A stretch of DNA of 64,000 nucleotides from JAOUEA01 sp963821935 (GCA_963821935.1 CAWGFM010000004.1:1-64000), one strand, 5' to 3'. Counted from the first letter of the stretch, positions 24,404 to 33,674 are shown. Translations and numbers: made by a program. Notes: generated from the letters alone by a model not told the origin.

Positions 24404-25409
24404 CCGACTCGCCGATCCCGATGAGGCTGCTGACCCCGAGCTCCCAGCAGGAGAGGACATGCTGCGCCCATCTGCCCTCGAGGCCGAGCAGCGCACTCGC
24501 ACCGAACACGACGTCGTCGGCGAGGGCCGGCTCATCATCGAGCAGCGAGCCAGCAAGATCGTTGGCGGCGATCGCAGCATGAGCTGCGTCGGCTTCGACG
24601 TGCTCGTCGAAGTACCGTGTCGTGGTTTCGTCGAATCCGAGCCTGCGCAGTCCATCCGCATAGCGCCGGTTCGGGATGCACGAGGTCATCTCGAAAGCAG
24701 CGAGGTGGCCCACGATGGCTCCGGTCAGCCGACGGTGAAGTCCGAACAGCGACATGAGGTTCATCGTCGCCAGCGTCACGCCCGGGAGACGGTCGACATG
24801 GGCACATTCACCCGGGTCCAGGCCCAGTCCCCTCATCGTGTCCCCGAAGAGGGCGGAATGCATCCTGGCGGCGTCCCCACCACCGTACTCATCCGACTGG
24901 ATCTCCATCATCGCGACCTTCGCCTTGCCTCGAAGCCTGGGGATGGCGAATGAGTGCGGGTCGGCCTCCCTGCGGTGGTAGAGGGATCGGTGCGTCACAA
25001 ACTCCCTATACATGTCGATGCTGGCTTCGCGAGCCATGAACGAGGACAGTGGAGGCGCCTGATCCTCGTTGACCATGTCGCGGAGTTGTTGATCGATGGG
25101 CTCGCACGTGGGGACCCTGCCGAAGGATCTCTTGAGGGCGACCTCGAAGGGCAGTTCCAAGGCCTCGCGGAACGCCAGCATCGATGCGTTCCATTCCACG
25201 CGGTCGTCTATGCCGTTCAGGCTCCGGTAGTGCAGCTCATAACCCAGGAACAATGCGAGATGCAGGTCATCATCGGACAGAGGATCATCGACGATCACCG
25301 TCCCGAACTCGGGAGCTGAGTGGCCGAGCAGCAGAGAGCACATCGTCTCGCTGAGTGGGCCTCGCAGTTGCGGGCCTGAGGTCACCTTCCACCCTTCGAC
25401 CCTATCCAC
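24384..25409 (-). CDS. Haem-oxygenase-like iron-containing redox enzyme (HDO-type)
   Basis: The 341-residue product matches the 'iron-containing redox enzyme' family of the haem-oxygenase-like di-iron oxidase superfamily. Candidate ligands are Glu/His in FLGYELHYRSL, then MMEIQSDEYGGG followed by RMHSALF, then Glu in LAAFEMTS, and the final E-x-x-x-D-x-x-H in EHVEADAAHA. Members oxidise amines, fatty acids or unknown substrates. GTG 25409 lies ten bases after the CBS gene. The operon order CBS - oxidase - glycosyltransferase suggests a joint task. Confidence 0.8.
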   Translation of the reverse strand: MDRVEGWKVTSGPQLRGPLSETMCSLLLGHSAPEFGTVIVDDPLSDDDLHLALFLGYELHYRSLNGIDDRVEWNASMLAFREALELPFEVALKRSFGRVPTCEPIDQQLRDMVNEDQAPPLSSFMAREASIDMYREFVTHRSLYHRREADPHSFAIPRLRGKAKVAMMEIQSDEYGGGDAARMHSALFGDTMRGLGLDPGECAHVDRLPGVTLATMNLMSLFGLHRRLTGAIVGHLAAFEMTSCIPNRRYADGLRRLGFDETTTRYFDEHVEADAAHAAIAANDLAGSLLDDEPALADDVVFGASALLGLEGRWAQHVLSCWELGVSSLIGIGESDVSEPA

Positions 25410-25418
25410 ACGATCTAC

Positions 25419-26003
25419 TCATCGGTCTGGCGAAGCGGTGCTGATGTCAGCGAGCACGGAATCCGGTGACGTCTCGATCGAGATATCGCCGAGCGAAACG
25501 ATGCCGATGGCTTTGCCGCTTTCGACCACGGGCAGACGCCGCACATCACGCGCTCGCATGAGCTCGATCGCGCTGTGCACCGTGTCGGTCGGAGCGACCG
25601 TCGCGATGTCTCGGGTAAAGACGCCCGCGATGATCGTGGTCATCGGGTCCGACCCTTCCGCGGTCGCCCGGATCGCCATATCGCGGTCGGTGATGATGCC
25701 CGCGAGGCGGCCCTCGTCGTCCTCGACGAGCACGTCGCCGATATCGTTCGCTTTCATCAAGCGAGCGGCGTCCTGCAACCTATCGTTCGGACGCACCGAC
25801 TCGGGAGCGGCGGTCATCACCTGCCGGATCTCACGCACATCGATCGTTGACGGCGAACCCTCTCCTGCCCCCACTGCCCCGCCGAGCCGGTCGGGGAGAG
25901 CCTGGCGCACCCGGGCAGGAAGCTGTTCAACGCCCTGCCGGCCGGTCGCGGTGCCTGCCACATATCCGATGCCGAACGTTGCGAGCGTGCCGAGGAATCC
26001 CAT
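25419..26003 (-). CDS. CBS-domain pair protein
   Basis: The 194-residue product has a short hydrophobic N-terminus (LGTLATFGIGYVAGTATG) and two CBS motifs (about 60-115 and 125-180: VLVEDDEGRLAGIITDRDMA and LPVVESGKAIGIVSLGDIS). CBS pairs bind adenosine nucleotides and control partners. A very good AGGAGG site precedes ATG 26003. It is the first gene of a three-gene operon with the oxidase and glycosyltransferase. Confidence 0.88.
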   Translation of the reverse strand: MGFLGTLATFGIGYVAGTATGRQGVEQLPARVRQALPDRLGGAVGAGEGSPSTIDVREIRQVMTAAPESVRPNDRLQDAARLMKANDIGDVLVEDDEGRLAGIITDRDMAIRATAEGSDPMTTIIAGVFTRDIATVAPTDTVHSAIELMRARDVRRLPVVESGKAIGIVSLGDISIETSPDSVLADISTASPDR

Positions 26004-26383
26004 CGTCCTACCTCCTGAGGTCGTTGGCTGCTGCTTACCCCGATGAGCGTTGAGTCATTCTCGGCGGGCGACACATCTTGCTCGGTGGTGCGCACCGAGC
26101 GGTCGCGCAAAGGCGCAGGACCTCTGGGGAGCAAGCGTCCTGGCCTGGGTGAGGCGGGAGCTATCAGGTCGATCGCGCACCTAGCCATGGCCTTCGTCCG
26201 AGCGATCTGGTGCTGCATCCAGATCCCGGCTACCCCACAAACGCCCGTCAGCCTGGCCGGTGCTCGGCGGTGCGAGCCTGCATCGCGGCCAGACGGGAAA
26301 GGTCTCCTCGAAAAGTCAGCGATCTCTTAGGCGAACTTGGCGCGGTCGCGGCCGGTGGCCCAGTCGGTCAAGCGACCGCGCGA
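26004..26383. other. Intergenic region; no gene seen
   Basis: This region should carry the promoter of the CBS operon. No frame looks coding on either strand and I find no obvious hairpin. Confidence 0.45.
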
Positions 26384-26752
26384 TCACCCGGCTCGGCGGC
26401 AATCGGCGGGGTCCAGGAGATCGACGTACCAACCGTGAAGCACGTCGGAGGCTGCGGTCCAACGCTCTCGTTCAGAGTCGCCTGCCGTGTCTTCCGCCGG
26501 TTGGTCCAGTGCCTCGTCGGTATCATCCAACGGCCCAGGTGCGGAGAGCCGGGCAGCGGCCTCCTGGGGGCCGGGGATGGCACGGCCACAGCTGAGGTCG
26601 GCGATGCGGCAGGCTTGGTGCCAGGTCGAGTGTTCATTGATCTCGGGCTGGTCGCGGCCACCCCAGTAGGCGTAGAGCGCGAGCACCTGGTCGAGATTCA
26701 ACTCCGGGTTTTCCTGGTTGGCCACGGCTCGGAACTCGTCGAATGTGCTCAT
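26384..26752 (-). CDS. Hypothetical acidic protein
   Basis: The 122-residue product (MSTFDEFRAVANQENPELNL, then LALYAYWGGRDQPEINEHST) is rich in Glu, Asp, Ala and Trp, and is soluble. AAGGAGGTG precedes ATG 26752. The upstream frame extension to 26809 is not supported. I do not recognise a family. Confidence 0.6.
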   Translation of the reverse strand: MSTFDEFRAVANQENPELNLDQVLALYAYWGGRDQPEINEHSTWHQACRIADLSCGRAIPGPQEAAARLSAPGPLDDTDEALDQPAEDTAGDSERERWTAASDVLHGWYVDLLDPADCRRAG

Positions 26753-27003
26753 CCCCCACACCTCCTTCTTGGGGTCGGTCGAGTGGTATCCGGAACCAAG
26801 GGCGGGCAAACGCGCATCTCGCGGCGTTCAGATCGATTGCGTGCGCCCAGCTCCCTCAGGTTTGTCGAGCGGCGGGGCGACAATCGCCTCCTAGCATTCC
26901 AACTGTTCCGTCGGAACCACGTGACGATGGGGCCGTCCTGATGTCCAGCTCCCCAGCGTGACGCGGTCTCCATTGATCGTCAGACCCCAACCGCCATCCG
27001 ACG

Positions 27004-27037
27004 CCAAAGACCGCCGGGCATTCCCGGCGGTCTTTGG
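27004..27037 (-). terminator. Strong hairpin terminator
   Basis: A 15-base perfect stem (CCAAAGACCGCCGGG / CCCGGCGGTCTTTGG) with loop CATT ends in short T- and A-runs that suit both directions. It lies 27 bases after the stop of the four-helix membrane protein on the minus strand. Confidence 0.85.
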
Positions 27038-27063
27038 ACGAACTGAACCGGTGGTCTGCAGAC

Positions 27064-27591
27064 TTAGGCGAGGCGTCGGTTCCTTCCTACGTCGCCTCGA
27101 CCCTCTTCATCCAAGGTGGCCCTGTCCGATTGGCTCTTCAACAGTGCCATCAGCGATCCCACCATCGCGATCGCCGCTCCGGCGGTCGCCACGTAGATGC
27201 CAACGTCCGGAGACCGCTCATCCGAGGCGAGGTACGCCCAGAGAGTGACCACCGTCACCAGGGCGACAGTGGAGAGCGCGAAACCGAGCAGGTCGGCGTC
27301 GAACCAGCTGCCCACCCTCCTGTTCGTTGCCATCAGGATGCCCATGAGGAGCAGCGCTGCACCGATCCCAAGCACGAGGCGCCCATCCGGAATCTGGAAT
27401 CCGTTCGGGTCCGTGAGCGACTGCTCGCGACCGTCGATCCAGTCGAAGAACGACGCCACGACCAGCACGAGGCCTCCAAATGCCAGGGTCAGGGCTGCGG
27501 TGCTGCTCCGGCTCTCACGTCGATCAGTGATCACCCTCGGATCAGCATCGCGGTCGTGAGTCGTGTGCTCTTCACGTTCAGACTGCTGCAT
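27064..27591 (-). CDS. Four-helix integral membrane protein
   Basis: The 175-residue product has a charged N-terminus and four hydrophobic stretches (ALTLAFGGLVLVVASFF; VLGIGAALLLMGILMA; ALSTVALVTVVTLWAYLA; IYVATAGAAIAMVGSLMALL), followed by a basic tail. It looks like a small DUF-type membrane protein without visible catalytic motifs. ATG 27591 has GGAGGAAAG upstream. Confidence 0.72.
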   Translation of the reverse strand: MQQSEREEHTTHDRDADPRVITDRRESRSSTAALTLAFGGLVLVVASFFDWIDGREQSLTDPNGFQIPDGRLVLGIGAALLLMGILMATNRRVGSWFDADLLGFALSTVALVTVVTLWAYLASDERSPDVGIYVATAGAAIAMVGSLMALLKSQSDRATLDEEGRGDVGRNRRLA

Positions 27592-28090
27592 CAACTTTCC
27601 TCCTTCGATTGACGAACTTCGATCACGACGCGCCGCCTAGCACCCGCACGAGGCGCACGATCTTGAACATGGCGAGGAAGAGCTTCCCCTCCACGTGATG
27701 CGCAACGAGTGCTCTTCGCAACGAATCTCTCCGTCAGGACCCCATCCAATTTGGCGCGCAGCGTCGGAGTACCCGTGCACCCCTTTCCAAAACACATCTT
27801 CTTCGTGATTCCTGCTACGCCGGTCAGGTGCATGGATAAACCATGAGGTGCAAAGGGAATCGTCAAAGGTACTTCCGATATTGGTCCAAGAAAGAACGAG
27901 GGCGCAGCCATGGCCGAATACACGGTCGAAGTGCGAGCACCATCCCCTTAGGCGAGATCGACGGACTGGAGCACTTCGCGGAAGCGAAGCGGCTTGCCGG
28001 TACGGAGATCGAATCGCCCTCAGCACAGGAAGCTCAAGACCTCTTCTGGTGGTTGTCCGGGGGTCGGGTTCATGAAGGTGAGCACCGTGA
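27592..28090. other. No confident gene; possible frameshifted remnant
   Basis: A start with protein-like sequence lies at 27910 (MAEYTVEVRAPSP) but stops after 13 codons. The next frame continues with a protein-like stretch (LEHFAEAKRLAGTEIESPSA) to about 28070. This could be one small gene broken by an indel near 27950. Confidence 0.35.
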
Positions 28091-28127
28091 CGCCTCCCTC
28101 GCCGCCCAGTGGACGACGAGGGAGGCG
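28091..28127 (-). terminator. Hairpin terminator of the CHRD gene
   Basis: An 11-base perfect stem (CGCCTCCCTCG / CGAGGGAGGCG) lies 30 bases after the minus-strand stop at 28158. Confidence 0.7.
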
Positions 28128-28157
28128 CTGCTGCTGGTGAGGCGGGCGGGAGGACGA

Positions 28158-28637
28158 TCAGTGCGAAGGCTTGAACAACTGACCGCGGATCGCGCCATCG
28201 GGGTACGGCGTGTTGTGGACGTTGATGTAGAAGCGCCGCGGGTGCGCAGCGATCCGCATCAACAGTTCCTTGTCCGCATCGACGCAACCTGCCACCGCAT
28301 GGATCGAGGAGGGCAGCGGGGCACTGGTCTCGAACAACAGGACCTTCACCGGCCCGGCGACCTGGGGTCCACCGCGGTGGATGTGGGCCGCCACGGGCCC
28401 TTCGATCTTCCTCCACTCGAGGTGGAAGCAAACCTCTTCATCCCATGGATCGACCCAGACCTGGGCCCTTCCCCAGCCATCGGGATCACCCGGACCGGGG
28501 ACTTCCTTCTCACCCGTGAGCCAAGCCCTCAGGTGGGAGCCATCATGACCCTTCGCTGAGGCCTGCCCCGCAAGGGGTACTGCGAAAACCGCCACGACCG
28601 AAATCGCGGCGATCACCGTGCGTAGTCGTCGACGCAT
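28158..28637 (-). CDS. Secreted CHRD-domain protein
   Basis: The 159-residue product has a signal peptide (VIAAISVVAVFAVPLAGQAS, then A) and a CHRD domain (about 35-159): LTGEKEVPGPGDPDGWGRA, then CFHLEWRKI, AAHIHRGG and FYINVHNTPYPDGAIRGQL. CHRD domains are found in chordin and in many bacterial exported proteins of unknown role. ATG 28637 has GGAAGGAG upstream. Confidence 0.88.
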   Translation of the reverse strand: MRRRLRTVIAAISVVAVFAVPLAGQASAKGHDGSHLRAWLTGEKEVPGPGDPDGWGRAQVWVDPWDEEVCFHLEWRKIEGPVAAHIHRGGPQVAGPVKVLLFETSAPLPSSIHAVAGCVDADKELLMRIAAHPRRFYINVHNTPYPDGAIRGQLFKPSH

Positions 28638-29302
28638 ATATCGACTCCTTCCTCTCGGCGACGTCCCATCCACCCTTCCCATGTCGATGCGGTTCCATTC
28701 ATCGAGAGCCAGCAAGACAACTAGGGGTGTTCTCAGAACTCGCTGACCTGCGGGAAAGGGTCACAACAGTTAGAGCACCCACAGGTTAAGAGGGGTAGTA
28801 CCCACAGCAGGTCAGAGGTCCTTTCGGGGCGTCTCGGGTCGAAGATGCCGCCTCGGTTCCGCGGCTGGCTCACACGAGTTGTTGACCTGATCCAAACCAG
28901 GTGCCGCGAGCAATACCACCTGCATCCCCACGCAGCTGGCGGCAACCGAATCGTGTGGCACGTACGCAACAGGGTGCCGGGGCTAACGGCTTTCAAGACC
29001 GTCGCCTTCGTCCGCTCGGCCACCCTCCCGCAGGGAGCCTAGTGGTCGAGGCGGCCGATCCGCGGCAATGGCCTATTGGCATGCGTTCGGCGGTTCCGGG
29101 CCGAGCGCCGATTCGCCAGCGTGCGAGTTCGGCTTCACGCCGCGGGGGGCACAGTCTTCGTCCAGATCCGAGGCAGGATCGCGCGACACACGCCGAGCGA
29201 TGTCGCCGCGCTCGCCTTCTTCGTGGCTAACTTCGACTCGGACCGCGACATAGATCCATCGAACTATTTCGCCGTCGCCCGGATCCTGATCACGAACGGC
29301 TG
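28638..29302. other. Long intergenic region; no confident gene
   Basis: A plus-strand frame ending at 29303 has a partly protein-like stretch (VFVQIRGRIARHTPSDVAAL, ending VARILITNG) but no convincing start or family. The rest shows nothing clear. The promoter of the phosphatase gene should be near its 3' end. Confidence 0.4.
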
Positions 29303-29320
29303 ACCGCGGTTAACCGCGGT
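29303..29320. promoter_or_regulatory. Perfect 18-base palindrome at the start of the phosphatase gene
   Basis: ACCGCGGTTAACCGCGGT reads the same on both strands and also consists of two direct ACCGCGGT units. It overlaps the GTG start at 29319. It is suited to bind a dimeric repressor or to block the start codon in the message. Confidence 0.6.
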
Positions 29321-30986
29321 GTGGGTGTCGCCATCGGGAGATCCTGTTGCCTCCCGCAGCGCCATCACTCAGAGTGGCGAAGTGGCGACCTTCGCACCGA
29401 TCGATGACCTGGAACGCTTGAAGCGCCTGCAGCGTGTGAGCGATGCGGCCCTCGCCCTCCTCTCGGTGGAAGATCTACTCGACGAACTGCTCCTGCGGGT
29501 TCGCGACATCCTCGGGACGGACACAGCGGCCGTTCTGCTCTTGGATCCCGAGAAGAACGAGCTCGTTGCCCGCGCGGCGAAGGGGATCGAAGAGGAGGTG
29601 GAGCGTGGCGTCAGGATCCCGGTCGGGAAGGGGTTTGCGGGGCGGATCGCTGCGGAGCGACGTCCGGTGGCTCTCACCCACGTCGACCACACGACTGTCC
29701 TGAACCCGATCCTCTTCCAGAAGGGCATCCGTTCCCTCTTGGGGGTTCCGTTGATCGCGCACGGAGAAGTCGTCGGGGTGCTCCACATCGGGACGACCAC
29801 TCCCCGGGTCTTTCTGCAGGACGAGGTCGAGCTCCTACAACTCGTCGCAGACCGCGTCGCGCTCGCCGTCCAGGTGCGTCTGGCCGAAAGCGCTCGCGTC
29901 GTCATCGACGCGTTCCAGCGCACATTCCTCCCTGACTCATTGCCCTACGTACCAGGGCTTCGGGTGACGACGAAGTACTTGCCCGCGTCATCGGCCGTCG
30001 GGATCGGTGGCGACTGGTTCGATTCGTTCCCACTCCCGTCAGGTGACCTCGTCCTTGCGATCGGCGACGTGGCAGGCCACGGACTGCCGGCCGCCTCGCT
30101 GATGGGCAAGATGCGCAATGCCCTCCGCGCGTACGCATTGTTGGGCGGGACCGCCAGCGAGATCGCCGAGCACTTGGATCAATATCACCGGCACTTCGGT
30201 GATGGAGAGCTGGTCACGCTGCTGGTTGGAGTGCTGACCAAGAACCTCTCGACCTTCCGGTTCGTGCTGGCCGGGCATTGCCCGCCACTCGTGCTCGGCG
30301 AGAGCGGTGCAACGTTCGCACAGATCGATGAACACTCCCCGCCGCTCGGCGTCAACCGATCCAGACCCTTCATCGAGCACGAGCTTCAGATCGAACGCGG
30401 GGACATGCTTTTGCTGTACACCGACGGACTTGTGGAACGCAGGGGCGAATCGCTTGACGCTGGTCTCGAGCGGCTTCGGCGTGCGGTCGAGCGCTTGTTT
30501 CCAACACGTGAGGCCCCAGAGGCCATCACCGCCCTGCTCGAGGAACAACTCGAGGGAGGCCGTCCGGCTGATGACGTGGCAGTGTTGCTCCTCCAACGGC
30601 AAGGTGTCCCATCACTCGAGCTCGAGTTCGCTGTGCCGGCACGCGCGGGCTCGCTGGTGGATATCCGACGAGCCGTCGGCCGTTGGCTCGACGATATCGG
30701 TGTTCCCCTTGTGACGGCGATGGGGATCGTGACCGCTGTCTCCGAGGCATCCACGAACGCCATCGAGCACGCCTACGGGCCCACCGGAGGCACCATAAGA
30801 ATCGCGGGGAGCTCGCAGGACGACGTCATCGAGATGAGGGTCCGCGATACGGGAGGCTGGCGAGGTAGCTCCCGCGGGGGTCGCGGCAATGGGCTCCGCC
30901 TGATCCGTGGGCTCATGGATGAGGTCACCGTGGAGGCCTCGGATGAGGGCACCGCGGTCCGGATGCGACGGAAGGCTGGACCATGA
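29319..30986 (+). CDS. RsbU-type phosphatase: GAF - PP2C/SpoIIE - HATPase (RsbW-like) fusion
   Basis: The 555-residue product has a GAF sensor (about 30-190), a SpoIIE-type PP2C phosphatase (about 205-430; GIGGDWFDSFPLP, AIGDVAGHGLPAA, YTDGLVERR, DDVAVLLL) and a C-terminal GHKL ATPase of the anti-sigma kinase kind (about 440-555; EASTNAIEHAYG, RVRDTGGW, GNGLRLIRGLMD). It thus combines the kinase and phosphatase of a partner-switching module in one protein. The following STAS gene overlaps by four bases (ATGA) and is the expected substrate. The start is uncertain because the GTG lies in a palindrome. Confidence 0.88.
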   Translation: MWVSPSGDPVASRSAITQSGEVATFAPIDDLERLKRLQRVSDAALALLSVEDLLDELLLRVRDILGTDTAAVLLLDPEKNELVARAAKGIEEEVERGVRIPVGKGFAGRIAAERRPVALTHVDHTTVLNPILFQKGIRSLLGVPLIAHGEVVGVLHIGTTTPRVFLQDEVELLQLVADRVALAVQVRLAESARVVIDAFQRTFLPDSLPYVPGLRVTTKYLPASSAVGIGGDWFDSFPLPSGDLVLAIGDVAGHGLPAASLMGKMRNALRAYALLGGTASEIAEHLDQYHRHFGDGELVTLLVGVLTKNLSTFRFVLAGHCPPLVLGESGATFAQIDEHSPPLGVNRSRPFIEHELQIERGDMLLLYTDGLVERRGESLDAGLERLRRAVERLFPTREAPEAITALLEEQLEGGRPADDVAVLLLQRQGVPSLELEFAVPARAGSLVDIRRAVGRWLDDIGVPLVTAMGIVTAVSEASTNAIEHAYGPTGGTIRIAGSSQDDVIEMRVRDTGGWRGSSRGGRGNGLRLIRGLMDEVTVEASDEGTAVRMRRKAGP

Positions 30987-31375
30987 ACTCCGAGCTCGCT
31001 GACGTCGGGATCGAGCGAATGGACGGGGTGGTCGTGGCGACGGTGTCCGGCGAGATCGACATGTCGAACGCCGCCCAGGTTCGGCAACGGATCGCCGGGT
31101 TCGTGACGTCGGAAGACTGGGCCGTCGTCCTGGATCTGTCCGGACTGACGTTCATCGACAGCGCGGGTCTGCATGGCGTCTCGGTGCTCGCGGAGCTGCT
31201 CGAAGAGCGACGGCAGCGGCTGTTCCTGTCCGTGCCACCAGGTGGGACCATCGCGCGGACGGTTGAGCTCGTCGGGCTGCACTCGGTGTCCATCTACGCC
31301 GACCGGGACCTGGCGATCGCGGCCGCGCAGGCGAATAGGCTAACGAGCCGGCCGTACCCGCCGGATGGCGACTGA
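30983..31375 (+). CDS. STAS-domain anti-anti-sigma factor
   Basis: The 130-residue product is one STAS domain (VVVATVSGEIDMSNAAQVRQ, then LDLSGLTFIDSAGLHG), with the Ser of DSAGL as the phosphorylation site. When unphosphorylated it should bind the anti-sigma kinase and free a sigma factor. It is translationally coupled to the phosphatase/kinase gene. No sigma-B-like gene is in the window; the ECF factor at 13162 is far away. Confidence 0.9.
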   Translation: MNSELADVGIERMDGVVVATVSGEIDMSNAAQVRQRIAGFVTSEDWAVVLDLSGLTFIDSAGLHGVSVLAELLEERRQRLFLSVPPGGTIARTVELVGLHSVSIYADRDLAIAAAQANRLTSRPYPPDGD

Positions 31376-31613
31376 AGGTACGCTGGCGCAACGCTACGGC
31401 AGGAGGTTCGGGTAGTCCGACCACACGGCCCGGGAACCCGGCCAGCGACTCACAGAGGCCCCAGGAAGACGTCGGAGAGTCTGGATTCCCCGGATCGTGC
31501 GAACGCGTGAGGCCGACGCGGCGTCGACTTGGCGCGCAGCTCGAGCGCATCTGCCGCACCCGGCGCCCAGGCGCTGATGATCGGCATCGCGCGAGTATTT
31601 GACCGATTCAGCT

Positions 31614-33626
31614 TCAGCCCACCGGCGTGGGCCGCATGCGCGACAGAGCCTCGTCGAAGTCCGCCTGGGTCACCGACGCTTGGCCCTCGGAGAGTTCATC
31701 TTTGCCTGTTCCCGCGCGGGTCATCGCGGCGAGCGCCGCTTCCTGTGCGAGCGATCGAAGATCGGCTGGCGACAACCCATCGGTCCTGTGGGCGACGTCC
31801 TCGAGGTTCACTCCGACCGTGGGCATCCGTGAGGTGTGCAGCCGCAGGATCGCTAGGCGGGCGGCCTCGTCCGGAAGGCCGAGCACGATCGTGCGGCTGA
31901 GGCGACCGCCCCGCAGCAGAGCAGGATCGATCTGATCCGGTCTGTTGGTTGCCCCGATCACGAAGACACCTCGCTGGCCGGCTACGCCGTCGATCTCTGC
32001 TAGCAATTGGTTCACCTGGCCGTCGTGGGCCTGCAGATCGCCCCGACGGCCGGCGAGGGCGTCGATCTCGTCGATGAAGACGATCGAGGGCCGATTCGCC
32101 CTCGCCCGTTCGAACAGTTGACGGATGTTGCGCTCGGACTCGCCCACCCACTTGCTCATGACGTCTGCGCCCGAGACCGGGTAGAACGAGGAGCGAGCCT
32201 GCGCTGCCAACACCTTCGCCACCGTCGTCTTGCCGGTGCCGGGCGGCCCGGCGAGGAGGAGCCCGGTCGGCGGCTCCACGCCGAAGCGCAGCGTCGATTC
32301 GGGGTCTTCGATCACGGCTTGCAGCTGCTGGAGCTGGGCCTTGATCTTCGGGTCGAGCACCAGAGAGTCCCACGTCCAGTGCTCAACGGTTGGTCGATCC
32401 TGACCTCCGTGCCGTTCGATCGCGGCAAGCAAGTCCTTCTCGCTCAAGGCAAGGCGGTCGCCCGACTGCGTCGCCTGACGGAAGACTTCGATCGCCGCGA
32501 CGTCGACGATCTGCTCGATCGCGGCCGGCGTCATCCCCTCGGTACGACGCACGAGGTCTTCGAATTCGAGCTGGGGATCGGTCGGACGATCGCTTAGCTC
32601 CGAGAGGAACACTGCCCGGCGGGCATCCGCATCAGGAAGATCGATTCGGATGTGGCGGTCGAAGCGTCCGGGCCGGATCACTGCGGGGTCCAGATGCTCG
32701 ATCGAGTTCGTTGCGGCCATCACGAGCAGCTGTCGCTCGTCTCGGTGCGCTTCGAGCGAGGTGAGCAGCTGGTTGACGGTGCGACGAGCTTCCTGGTCGG
32801 GGTTCTGGTCGCGGCGTTGAGCTACCGAGTCGAACTCATCGAAGAAGAGCAGACACGGCAGGTTCTCGAGCGCCGCTTGGAAGGCCTTGTCGATGTTGCG
32901 TGACGATCCCCCGACGAGCGACGAGACGAGGTCACCCGTCGAAACGTGGATGAAGCTCAGCCCGTACTCGCCCGCGATCGCGCCCGCGAGGTATGTCTTC
33001 CCTACCCCCGGCGGGCCGTACAGAAGGATGCCGTTCCACTCGATGCCATATAGCTCGGCGTCGTCGGGGTGCTTCAGCAGCAGGCCTATGGAATCTCGGA
33101 TCTCCTGCTTGAGCGTATCCATCCCCCCGACGTCTTCGAAAGTGATCTGCTCGTCCGGAGTCTGCACCTCGAACTCACCACTGCCATCACTCGGCATGCC
33201 CATGCTGCCGAACAGGCTGGGCCTCGTGGCGGGGCGGCGCTTCTCGCTGGGCGATCGGGAACGACGCGAGGGGGTCGGCTCAACGGAGCCGCCAGCAGCG
33301 CCCTCCAGTTCAGCGGGAGCCACCTCGCTACCCACGTCCGGACGATCCGGTGTCCCAGGTTGGACGTCGTCATCGGTGATGTCGATCCAAGCACCGGTCG
33401 TCTCGTCATAGGCGTAGGACCGGGAAAAGCCCTGTTGGAACAAGTGCTCGAACATCCCTCCGAACGGGAACATGCCGAAAGGAGACATCGAGTGTGCATC
33501 ACCCCCGCCCCCATCAGCCATCTGCTGGGCGCGTTCCTCGGCTCGTTCCTGAGCCTTTCGCATGCGCCAGCGCAAGAAAGCCGTCAGCCCGACACTGAGC
33601 AAGATCGATACCAGAAGGAACTCCAT
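31614..33626 (-). CDS. Membrane-anchored double AAA+ ATPase (CDC48/p97-like)
   Basis: The 670-residue product has an N-terminal membrane helix (FLLVSILLSVGLTAFL), a disordered Pro/Ser/Arg linker, and two AAA+ modules. The first (about 160-400) has Walker A GPPGVGKT at 204 and Walker B FFDEFD; the second (about 420-665) has GPPGTGKT at 460 and VFIDEID. Sensor and arginine-finger regions are kept in both (ATNSIEHLDPAVIRPGRFDR; ATNRPDQIDPALLRGGRLSR). It is likely a hexameric unfoldase facing the cytoplasm. It has no protease domain, unlike FtsH. It stands alone, divergent from the small genes to its right. Confidence 0.88.
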   Translation of the reverse strand: MEFLLVSILLSVGLTAFLRWRMRKAQERAEERAQQMADGGGGDAHSMSPFGMFPFGGMFEHLFQQGFSRSYAYDETTGAWIDITDDDVQPGTPDRPDVGSEVAPAELEGAAGGSVEPTPSRRSRSPSEKRRPATRPSLFGSMGMPSDGSGEFEVQTPDEQITFEDVGGMDTLKQEIRDSIGLLLKHPDDAELYGIEWNGILLYGPPGVGKTYLAGAIAGEYGLSFIHVSTGDLVSSLVGGSSRNIDKAFQAALENLPCLLFFDEFDSVAQRRDQNPDQEARRTVNQLLTSLEAHRDERQLLVMAATNSIEHLDPAVIRPGRFDRHIRIDLPDADARRAVFLSELSDRPTDPQLEFEDLVRRTEGMTPAAIEQIVDVAAIEVFRQATQSGDRLALSEKDLLAAIERHGGQDRPTVEHWTWDSLVLDPKIKAQLQQLQAVIEDPESTLRFGVEPPTGLLLAGPPGTGKTTVAKVLAAQARSSFYPVSGADVMSKWVGESERNIRQLFERARANRPSIVFIDEIDALAGRRGDLQAHDGQVNQLLAEIDGVAGQRGVFVIGATNRPDQIDPALLRGGRLSRTIVLGLPDEAARLAILRLHTSRMPTVGVNLEDVAHRTDGLSPADLRSLAQEAALAAMTRAGTGKDELSEGQASVTQADFDEALSRMRPTPVG

Positions 33627-33674
33627 GGCACCCGTGCTACCCGAGGCCCCGCCTGGTCACACCCGAGTGGGCTC

